Source: Pseudomonadota bacterium
GTDB taxonomy: Bacteria; Pseudomonadota; Gammaproteobacteria; Steroidobacterales; Steroidobacteraceae
NCBI GenBank assembly: GCA_003242685.1
Contig: QGVD01000065.1
Span: 1-23,704 of the forward strand
Direction of reading: 5' to 3'
Length of the DNA stretch: 23,704 bases
Below, in pieces: positions 15,711 to 21,728 of this stretch. The notes under the pieces were generated by a model that had not been told where the DNA came from, did no database searches, and saw only the letters and a program-made list of their open reading frames with translations. The number at the start of each line of letters is the position of its first letter. The first letter of the stretch is position 1. Position numbers and translations under genes: made by a program.

Positions 15711-15751
15711 GGTGCAGACGGCGCCGCTAGCATGCGCCGGCGAAGCGGATG

Positions 15752-15793
15752 AGGCCCTCGCAGTGGTGCGACACTGTGGGGGCCTTTTGTTTT
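15752..15793 (+). terminator. Intrinsic terminator of the GT4/debranching operon
   Basis: Arms 15752-15765 and 15772-15785 form a 14-bp stem with two G-U wobbles and a 6-base loop. The T-rich run TTTTGTTTT (15785-15793) follows directly. This is the best rho-independent terminator in the window. It cleanly separates the saccharide operon from the ECF sigma cluster. Confidence 0.85.
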
Positions 15794-15857
15794 GCGGGCA
15801 TGATCCGCTCCCGCGAGGCGTCCGCCGGCGGTGAAGGCGCGTAGCCTTACAGGGGCC

Positions 15858-15885
15858 TGTCGATTTCCGGCGCTGCCGATCGACA
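15858..15885 (+). promoter_or_regulatory. Candidate ECF42-dependent promoter (autoregulation), TGTCGA-N17-CGAC
   Basis: TGTCGA (15858-15863) and CGAC (15881-15884) are separated by exactly 17 bases, and the site ends about 29 bases before the sigma gene start. From memory, ECF42-type promoters carry a TGTCGA-like -35 and a CGA-type -10; I could not check this. The same arrangement recurs at 18014. The elements also form an inverted repeat (TGTCGAT/ATCGACA) with an inner CGGC/GCCG, so a dyad operator or hairpin is an alternative reading. Confidence 0.6.
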
Positions 15886-15913
15886 ACTGTGCAAAGCCCG
15901 TGAGTCCGTATCG

Positions 15914-17167
15914 ATGACCGAGCAGACCGGACAGGACGTGAGGCAGCTCGTCGACTCGCTCTATCGGAGCGAGTCGCGCCGCGTGCTGGCGACGCTCATC
16001 CGTGTGCTCGGCGACTTCGATCTGGCCGAGGAGGCCCTGCACGAAGCATTCCGGGCCGCGGTCGAGCAGTGGCCGCGGGAAGGCATTCCTGCCAATCCGC
16101 GCGCCTGGCTGGTCTCGGCCGGGCGGTTCAAGACGATCGACGGCATTCGCCGGCGCGCGCGCTTCGATGCGTCGCTCGCGGAGATCGCCGAGCGCCTGCA
16201 TTCGGAGGCGGTCGATCCTGCCAGTGCCGTCGAAGAGGAGCTCGAGGACGACCGGCTGCGGCTCATCTTCACCTGCTGCCACCCGGCGCTGCCGCAGGAT
16301 GCGCAGGTTGCGCTCACGCTGCGCGAGGTATGCGGCCTGACGACGGAGGAGATCGCGCGCGCCTTCCTGACCTCGCCGCCGACGCTGGCACAGCGCATCG
16401 TCCGCGCGAAGAACAAGATCCGTGTCGCGCGCATCCCGTACGAAGTTCCGCCGCGCGAAGCGCTGCCCGAGCGGCTCGACAGCGTTCTGCAGGTCATCTA
16501 TCTCGTGTTCAACGAGGGGTACGCGGCATCTTCCGGCGCTTCGCTCACGCGTTGCGACCTCACGAGCGAGGCCATCCGTCTCGGACGCCTGCTCGTCGAG
16601 CTGTTGCCCGAGGCTGAGGCGATGGGGCTCCTCGCGCTGATGCTTCTTCACGAGTCGCGCCGCGCCGCGCGCACTTCGCCCGAAGGCGAGCTGATCCTGC
16701 TCGAGGCCCAGGACCGTTCGCTCTGGGACCGGGATCTGATCGCAGAGGGTGTCGAGCTCGTGACGCGCGCGCTGCAGACGCGCCGCTTCGGCCGCTACAC
16801 GCTGCAGGCGGCCATCGCGGCCGTGCACGCGGAAGCGCCGAGCGCCGCCGAGACGGACTGGGCGGAGATCGTCGGTCTGTACGACGTGCTGCTCAAGGTG
16901 GATCCCTCGCCGGTCGTCGCGCTCAACCGCGCGGTCGCCGTCGCGATGCTCAATGGCCCCGAGGCGGGGCTCGCGCTGATCGACGCGCTGCTCGACCGCG
17001 GGCTGCTCACGGATTACCACCTGGCTCATGCGGCGCGCGCAGACCTCTGCCGGCGGCTCGGAAGATTCGGCGAGGCGCGCGTCGCCTACGAGCGTGCGCT
17101 CGCGCTGACGCGGCTCGAACCGGAGCGGCGCTTTCTGTTACGGCGCCTCGAGGAACTGACGCAGTAA
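15914..17167 (+). CDS. ECF sigma factor, ECF42 type with C-terminal helical extension
   Basis: This gene encodes a 417-residue RNA polymerase sigma factor, about twice the length of a classical ECF. Region sigma2 (about 10-85) includes GDFDLAEEALHEAFRAAVEQWP and ARAWLVSAGRFKTIDGIRRRAR-like sequence. Region sigma4 (about 115-170) has LPQDAQVALTLREVCGLTTEEIARAFLTSPPTLAQRIVRAK. The C-terminal extension (about 185-417) carries VFNEGYAASSG, LLHESRRAAR and ALNRAVAVAM, typical of the ECF42 group, whose TPR-like extension is thought to replace an anti-sigma factor. No anti-sigma gene is present. ATG 15914 was chosen as the first family-like start. It is followed after 10 bases by a DGPF/YCII gene, the hallmark ECF42 neighbour. 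Confidence 0.93.
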   Translation: MTEQTGQDVRQLVDSLYRSESRRVLATLIRVLGDFDLAEEALHEAFRAAVEQWPREGIPANPRAWLVSAGRFKTIDGIRRRARFDASLAEIAERLHSEAVDPASAVEEELEDDRLRLIFTCCHPALPQDAQVALTLREVCGLTTEEIARAFLTSPPTLAQRIVRAKNKIRVARIPYEVPPREALPERLDSVLQVIYLVFNEGYAASSGASLTRCDLTSEAIRLGRLLVELLPEAEAMGLLALMLLHESRRAARTSPEGELILLEAQDRSLWDRDLIAEGVELVTRALQTRRFGRYTLQAAIAAVHAEAPSAAETDWAEIVGLYDVLLKVDPSPVVALNRAVAVAMLNGPEAGLALIDALLDRGLLTDYHLAHAARADLCRRLGRFGEARVAYERALALTRLEPERRFLLRRLEELTQ

Positions 17168-17177
17168 GGAGTCGGCC

Positions 17178-17552
17178 ATGAAGTACCTGTGCCTCGTCTA
17201 CTACAGCGAAGCCGAGGTCTACTCGATGTCGAAGGGCGAGTGGCAGTCGCTCGTCCGCGAGTGCCTCGCATGCGGCGAGTCGCTGCGCGCGAGCGGCCAC
17301 ATGCTGGGTGGCGAGGCGCTCCAGCCCGTGCACACCGCGACCACCGTGCGGGTCCGCAACGGCAAGGTGACGACGACCGACGGACCTTTCGCGGAGACCA
17401 AGGAACAGCTCGCGGGCTTCTATTTCATCGAGGCGAAGGATCTCAACGACGCCATCCAGGTTGCGTCCCGGATTCCGCCGGCACGGCTCGGCAGCATCGA
17501 GATCCGGCCGGTCCGGGACCTCCACGCGGAGCTCGCGCCGAATGTCGAATAG
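17178..17552 (+). CDS. YCII/DGPF-domain protein 1
   Basis: This gene encodes a 124-residue cytoplasmic protein of the YCII-related (DGPF) family, with a dimeric alpha+beta ferredoxin-like fold. It opens MKYLCLVYYSEAE and carries the family motif TTDGPFAETKEQLAGFYFIEAKD (Asp68-Gly-Pro-Phe71), then an IEIRPVRDL strand. DGPF proteins are the regular partners of ECF42 sigma factors, but their biochemical activity is not established. An AAGGAG ribosome site and a 10-base gap after the sigma gene indicate co-transcription and likely coupled translation. Confidence 0.92.
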   Translation: MKYLCLVYYSEAEVYSMSKGEWQSLVRECLACGESLRASGHMLGGEALQPVHTATTVRVRNGKVTTTDGPFAETKEQLAGFYFIEAKDLNDAIQVASRIPPARLGSIEIRPVRDLHAELAPNVE

Positions 17553-17608
17553 CGGCGCCGCCGGACGACTAGGTACGGAGAGTGCCGTCGTCCGATGCGG
17601 AGGCCGCG

Positions 17609-18043
17609 ATGAAGTACCTTTGCCTGATCTACCTGCCCGAGGCGCTGCTCGAGCGCCTCTCGCCCGCGGAGCTCGATGCGCTGCGCGGCAACGGCGCAGC
17701 GGGCCCGGCCCGCGCGCACGGTGCCGCTTACCTCGCCGGTGAGCTGCTCGGACCCGCTGGCAGCGCCCTCACGCTTCGCCGTCGCGCAGGCGGGCTGTCC
17801 CTGAGAGACGGACCCGCCGTCGAGACGCCCGATCCGCTCTGCGGCTTCGTGCTGATCGATGCGCGCGATCTCGACGAGGCGATCGCGCTCGCGGCGGCGA
17901 ATCCCGCCGCACGCATCGGCGGCATCGAGGTGCGCCCCGTCAACGAGCTCGCCCCCTGTGCGCTCGTCCGCGAGCCGTCGACACCAGGGGAGGCCCTCTT
18001 CGCGACCGACGCCTGTCGATTCTCGCCGTCCCCGTTCGACTAG
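17609..18043 (+). CDS. YCII-related protein 2, with degenerate DGPF motif (DGPA)
   Basis: This gene encodes a 144-residue paralogue of the preceding protein. It shares the start MKYLCLIYLPEA, the LCGFVLIDARDLDEAIALA helix and the IGGIEVRPVNEL strand. The signature reads DGPA (67-70) instead of DGPF, the central part is shortened, and a proline/serine-containing tail of about 25 residues is added. ATG 17609 is preferred over an upstream in-frame GTG at 17582, because GGAGG lies directly before it and the MKYLCL start aligns with copy 1. Its last bases overlap the candidate ECF promoter at 18014. It is probably a diverged duplicate. Confidence 0.85.
   Translation: MKYLCLIYLPEALLERLSPAELDALRGNGAAGPARAHGAAYLAGELLGPAGSALTLRRRAGGLSLRDGPAVETPDPLCGFVLIDARDLDEAIALAAANPAARIGGIEVRPVNELAPCALVREPSTPGEALFATDACRFSPSPFD
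18014..18040 (+). promoter_or_regulatory. Second candidate ECF42-dependent promoter, upstream of the GFA gene
   Basis: TGTCGA (18014-18019) and CGAC (18037-18040) are again separated by exactly 17 bases. The -35 context GCCTGTCGATT is identical to the site before the sigma gene. It lies at the very end of YCII gene 2 and its right edge is 37 bases before the GFA start codon. A transcript starting here would drive the downstream half of the cluster. Confidence 0.55.
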
Positions 18044-18077
18044 AGGCACCCGAAACCCGACGCGCAAGGAGAGTCAC

Positions 18078-18560
18078 ATGGCTACCGCGGAGAACGTCGC
18101 GCGAGCGCGGACCGAGGTCGCGACGCTGGTGGACGATTTTCTGATGAGAGAGATCGAGATCAGTTGCATGTGCGATGCGGTGCGCGTGCGCATCACGGAT
18201 GAACCCGTCGAACAGTTCTACTGTCACTGCGACGACTGCCAGGCCGCGAGCGGCGGCGCCTATATCGGCGTCGCGCTCTTCCCGGCGAGCGCCGTGAAAG
18301 TGACGCACGGTGAGCTGCACACCTTCACGTACAGGACGCTGCCGCGGCAGCGCTGCGCGAAGTGCGGCACGCACGTGCTGGCCATGGTGCCGGGTATCGA
18401 TCAGGTCGGAGTTAAGGCGAACCTGCTGCCAAGGGGTATGTTCCAGCCTCGGTTCCACATCCAGTGTCAGTACGCGGTGCTGCCGGTGCGCGACAATCTG
18501 CCGCACTACAGGGGATTTCCCCCGCACTTCGGTGGCACCGACGAGAAGGTCGACTGGTGA
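18078..18560 (+). CDS. GFA-family (glutathione-dependent formaldehyde-activating enzyme-like) zinc protein
   Basis: This gene encodes a 160-residue protein with the complete cysteine pattern of the GFA/CENP-V fold: CMC (Cys30, Cys32), CHCDDC (Cys49, Cys51, Cys54) and RCAKCGTH (Cys93, Cys96). These residues bind two zinc ions in the family prototype, which catalyses S-hydroxymethylglutathione formation. Most homologues have no proven activity. A helical N-terminal extension of about 25 residues precedes the domain. ATG 18078 has an AAGGAGAG site upstream, which supports this start over the internal Met23. The gene is 34 bases after YCII gene 2 and directly behind a candidate ECF42 promoter. 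Confidence 0.9.
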   Translation: MATAENVARARTEVATLVDDFLMREIEISCMCDAVRVRITDEPVEQFYCHCDDCQAASGGAYIGVALFPASAVKVTHGELHTFTYRTLPRQRCAKCGTHVLAMVPGIDQVGVKANLLPRGMFQPRFHIQCQYAVLPVRDNLPHYRGFPPHFGGTDEKVDW

Positions 18561-18648
18561 GCCGGAGGAAGCATCGGATTGCGGCTCGACTGCCGCTGCG
18601 CCGAGAGACCCGCTCCCGTCATTCCCGAATCAACTGAAAGGACCGGAG

Positions 18649-19056
18649 ATGGTGAAGCAGATATTCGTGAATCTGCCGGTGAAGGATCTGAAGCGGTCGG
18701 TGGAGTTCTTCACCCGGCTCGGATTCGAGTTCAACCGGCAATTCACCGATGAGAACGCCACCTGCATGATCATCGGCGAGAACATGTACGCCATGCTGCT
18801 CGTCGAGCCCTTCTTCAGAACCTTCACTTCGAAGGAGATCTGCGACACCGCACGCAGCACCGAGGTTCTGGTAGCGCTGCAGGTGGAGAGCCGCGCGAAG
18901 GTCGACGAGCTCGCAGACAAGGCGCTTGCCACGGGCGGCAGGGTGGCGAGCGAGCCCAGAGACTACGGCTTCATGTATCAGCGCTCGTTCGAGGATCCGG
19001 ACGGTCACACGTGGGAAGTCTTCTTCATGGACCCGTCCGCGGTGCCGGGGCGCTGA
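18649..19056 (+). CDS. VOC-family (glyoxalase/bleomycin-resistance-like) protein
   Basis: This gene encodes a 135-residue protein with a vicinal-oxygen-chelate fold made of two beta-alpha-beta-beta-beta modules. It opens QIFVNLPVKDLKRSVEFFTRLGF and ends with the characteristic FEDPDGHTWEVFFMDP, whose Glu is a likely metal ligand. The position usually occupied by an N-terminal His ligand is Asn (VNLPV), as in many VOC proteins of unknown activity. VOC proteins of this kind recur beside DGPF genes. GGACCGGAG precedes the ATG. The gap to the GFA gene is 88 bases and contains no recognisable element. Confidence 0.9.
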   Translation: MVKQIFVNLPVKDLKRSVEFFTRLGFEFNRQFTDENATCMIIGENMYAMLLVEPFFRTFTSKEICDTARSTEVLVALQVESRAKVDELADKALATGGRVASEPRDYGFMYQRSFEDPDGHTWEVFFMDPSAVPGR

Positions 19057-19115
19057 GCAGCCGGCACGCCGCCACTCAGGAACGCGGAGCGACAGGAGAC
19101 GAAGGGGAGAGAGCA

Positions 19116-19544
19116 ATGAGATTCATGATCCTGGTGAAGGCCAGCAGGGAGTCCGAGGCCGGCGTCATGCCGAGCACCGAGCTGCTCACGGAGATGGGCC
19201 GGTACAACGAAGAGCTCGTGAAGGCGGGCGTGCTGGTCGCAGGCGAGGGACTGCACCCGAGCTCGAAAGGTGTGAGGGTCAGATTCTCGGGAGACCAGCG
19301 TACGGTCATCGACGGGCCATTCCCCGAGACGGAGCAGCTGATCGCGGGCTTCTGGATCTTCCAGGTGAACTCCAGGGAGGAGGCGATCGAATGGGTCAAG
19401 CGCGCGCCCAACCCGATGCCCGGCAGGCAGTCAGAGATCGAGATCCGGCAGATCGTCGAAGCGGAGGACTTCGGTGAAGCGCTTACACCGGAGCTCCGCG
19501 AGCAGGAAGAGCGGCTGCGTGCACGGTCGCGGCAGCAACGGTAG
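19116..19544 (+). CDS. YCII/DGPF-domain protein 3
   Basis: This gene encodes a 142-residue YCII-related protein. It opens MRFMILVKASRESEAG, with the motif VIDGPFPETEQLIAGFWIFQV (Asp66-Gly-Pro-Phe69) and the closing strand SEIEIRQIVEAEDFG. A charged C-terminal tail (REQEERLRARSRQ) follows. It belongs to a different subtype from copies 1 and 2: the MRFMxLVKA start and the GEGLHPSSKGVRVRF segment match the longer DGPF proteins. It therefore probably did not arise by recent tandem duplication. A GGGGAGAG-type site precedes ATG 19116. Confidence 0.92.
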   Translation: MRFMILVKASRESEAGVMPSTELLTEMGRYNEELVKAGVLVAGEGLHPSSKGVRVRFSGDQRTVIDGPFPETEQLIAGFWIFQVNSREEAIEWVKRAPNPMPGRQSEIEIRQIVEAEDFGEALTPELREQEERLRARSRQQR

Positions 19545-19607
19545 GGTTCGCCCTCGGACCCGCGGTAGACTTGCGCGCTCCTGTCGAGGAGAGATCGAGG
19601 GGCGCGC

Positions 19608-20504
19608 GTGACCGCAGATCGCTGGGAGCGGCGGACCGGACACATCGAGTCCGACGGATTCACTCTGCAGTACATCGTCGAGGGCAGGGGACCGACGGCG
19701 CTGGTCGTCGGCAGTGCGCTCTATTACTCGCGAACCTTCTCGCAGAACCTGCGCTCTCACCTGCGCCTTGCCTTCGTCGATCACCGCGGCTTCGCGCCGG
19801 GGAACACCTGCACGGACCGCGAGCGATACCGGCTCGAGCTGCTCCTCGAGGACATGGAGCTCGCGCGCGAGCGGCTGGATCTCGGCAGGGTGATCGTCGT
19901 CGGCCACTCCGGGCACGCATTCCTCGCGCTCGAGTACGCGAAGCGATATCCCGATCGGGTCTCGCACGTGGTGCTGCTCGGTGCGGCGCCGAGCTATTCG
20001 GCGCGCGCACACGCGGCCGGCGAGCGCAGCTTCGCAGAAGCGGTATGCCCCGAGCGCAAGGCGGCGCTCGCCGCGAACCTCTCGACGCTCGACGAACGCA
20101 TCCGGCGCGCACCGGAGAAGGCGTTCATCACCTTCTGTCTCGCGATGGGGCCGAAGAGCTGGTTCGATCCGCACTTCGACGCCACGCCGCTGTGGGAAGG
20201 CGTCGAGGTCAACATGACGATGTTCGACTACGTCTGGGGCCGGGTCTTCCGCGACATCGACATCACCCGCGGCCTCGAGCGGCTGCGCGCGCCGGTGTGG
20301 ATCGGGCTCGGACGCTTCGACTACCTCGTGCCGCCCGCGTATCTGTGGGAAGAGGTTCGCGAGCGCTTTCCCGATCTCACGCTGCGCGTGTTCGACCGCA
20401 GCGCTCATGCGCCGCAGCTCGAAGAACCCGAGGCGTTCGATGCGGAGCTGCTGTCGTGGCTGCAATCGAAGGCGGCTGCGGTCACGAAGCCGGCGGAACG
20501 GTGA
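19608..20504 (+). CDS. Alpha/beta-hydrolase fold protein
   Basis: This gene encodes a 298-residue serine hydrolase of the proline-iminopeptidase/epoxide-hydrolase-like superfamily. The nucleophile elbow is VVGHSGHAFLALEYA (Ser101 in GHSGH). The likely acid is Asp238 in GLGRFDYLVPP and the His is His267 in DRSAHAPQLEEPEAF. A cap region (about 125-205) is helical. The substrate is unknown. The HGGPG oxyanion loop of iminopeptidases is replaced by VVGSALYYSRTF, so peptidase activity is doubtful. The start is GTG at 19608 with a GAGG-type site. It lies 63 bases after YCII gene 3 and only 6 bases before the methyltransferase gene, so those two genes are coupled. Confidence 0.9.
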   Translation: MTADRWERRTGHIESDGFTLQYIVEGRGPTALVVGSALYYSRTFSQNLRSHLRLAFVDHRGFAPGNTCTDRERYRLELLLEDMELARERLDLGRVIVVGHSGHAFLALEYAKRYPDRVSHVVLLGAAPSYSARAHAAGERSFAEAVCPERKAALAANLSTLDERIRRAPEKAFITFCLAMGPKSWFDPHFDATPLWEGVEVNMTMFDYVWGRVFRDIDITRGLERLRAPVWIGLGRFDYLVPPAYLWEEVRERFPDLTLRVFDRSAHAPQLEEPEAFDAELLSWLQSKAAAVTKPAER

Positions 20505-20510
20505 TCGGCG

Positions 20511-21542
20511 ATGGAAGAGAAGACCGGTCCTTCGGAGCGAGAGCTCGCGAATCGCCTGCTCGGCATCGTCAACGCGAGCTGGATGACGCAGGCGGTATCC
20601 GTCGCCGCCCGGCTCGGCATCGCGGATCTGCTCGAAGCGGGACCGCGCACCTCGAGCGACCTCGCGTCCGCTTGCGGCTGCAATCCGGGCGCCCTGCATC
20701 AGCTTCTGCGCGCGCTCTGTGCGCTCGGCATCTGCGTGCAGCGGGAGCGCGATCTGTTCGAGATCACGCCCATGGGCAGGCTGCTCGGCTCGAACGCCCG
20801 CTATTCGGTGCGCTCGTGGGCGATCTACTGGGGCGGCGCTGCCTGGGAGGTCTGGGCGCGGCTGCAGGAGAGCGTGCGCACCGGCGACAGCGTCCGATCG
20901 AAGATCACCGGCGCCGAGGGCTTCGAGCATCTGGAGAAGGATCCCGAAGCCGCGCGAATCTTCAATCAGGGCATGGTCGAGATGACGCGGCTCATCGCGG
21001 CCGACGTCGCGCGTGCGTACGACTTCGCGGGCAAGCGCGTGGTCGACGTGGGCGGCGGTTATGGCGAGCTGCTCGCAACCATCCTCGAGACGTGGCCCGA
21101 CGCCAGGGGCGTGCTGTTCGACATGCCGCACGCCATCTCCGAGGCTCGCGCCCGCTTCGAGGCGCGCGGATTGTCGGGCCGCTGTGAGCTCGTCACCGGT
21201 GATTTCTTCGCGAGTGTCCCGGAGGGCGGTGACGTCTACCTCCTCAAGAGCGTCATCCACGACTGGAACGACGAGCGTGCGAAACAGATCCTTCTCTGCT
21301 GCCGTCGGGCGATGTCGGCGCAGGCGCGTCTGTTGCTCGTCGAGCGCGTGATGCCGGAGCGGCTCGAGCCCACGCCGGAACATCAGGCCATCGCGCGCAG
21401 CGATCTCAACATGCTCGTCGCGCTGGCCGCACGCGAGCGTACCTTCGGGGAATTCGAAGCGCTGCTGCGCGCCGCCGGCTTCGACCGCGTCCGATTGCTG
21501 CCGGCCGGCGCCTTCAGCCTCATCGAAGCTTCACCGTCATGA
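20511..21542 (+). CDS. SAM-dependent O-methyltransferase (COMT/hydroxyindole-type)
   Basis: This gene encodes a 343-residue class I methyltransferase. The N-terminal winged-helix dimerisation domain (about 10-95) has AARLGIADLLEAGPRTSSDLASACGC and LHQLLRALCALGIC. The Rossmann domain has the SAM motif VVDVGGGYGELL (177-188), GVLFDMPH, and the catalytic-base segment SVIHDWNDE (His250). The family methylates hydroxyl groups of small aromatic or isoprenoid metabolites, so a small phenolic or related substrate is plausible but unproven. It starts 6 bases after the hydrolase with no clear ribosome site, which suggests translational coupling. It is probably the last gene of the ECF42 cluster. Confidence 0.9.
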   Translation: MEEKTGPSERELANRLLGIVNASWMTQAVSVAARLGIADLLEAGPRTSSDLASACGCNPGALHQLLRALCALGICVQRERDLFEITPMGRLLGSNARYSVRSWAIYWGGAAWEVWARLQESVRTGDSVRSKITGAEGFEHLEKDPEAARIFNQGMVEMTRLIAADVARAYDFAGKRVVDVGGGYGELLATILETWPDARGVLFDMPHAISEARARFEARGLSGRCELVTGDFFASVPEGGDVYLLKSVIHDWNDERAKQILLCCRRAMSAQARLLLVERVMPERLEPTPEHQAIARSDLNMLVALAARERTFGEFEALLRAAGFDRVRLLPAGAFSLIEASPS

Positions 21543-21649
21543 CCGTCTGCGCCGCCTGCCCGGTGTCCGAGCAGCGCGGGAGATGACGTGTGGGGCCGGG
21601 GCGCGTGCCGGTGAAGGGGCGGCGGCACCGCTCTTCATGGCGGCGAAGA

Positions 21650-21701
21650 TTGACACCGGTGGCGCCGGCCTGCACCGTAGCGGCGCGGCTGCGAGGCCGG
21701 C
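21650..21701 (+). promoter_or_regulatory. TTGACA box and inverted repeat upstream of the cytochrome/propeller lipoprotein
   Basis: The 186-base gap before 21729 contains TTGACA (21650-21655), a perfect -35, but no good -10 at 16-18 bases. An 8-bp inverted repeat, GCCGGCCT (21664-21671) and AGGCCGGC (21694-21701), encloses 22 bases. It could be a weak terminator for the preceding cluster or a leader hairpin. This is a low-confidence assignment. Confidence 0.3.
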
Positions 21702-21728
21702 CGCGGAGCACCTCGACGGAGAGCGACG

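Noticed and set aside
17582..17608. Upstream GTG start for YCII protein 2
   Set aside because: The internal ATG at 17609 aligns with the MKYLCL start of copy 1 and has GGAGG directly before it.
19582..19604. TGTCGA upstream of the hydrolase as a third ECF promoter
   Set aside because: No CGA follows at 16-18 bases. A start there would fall inside the hydrolase coding region, so it is probably a chance hexamer next to the ribosome site.
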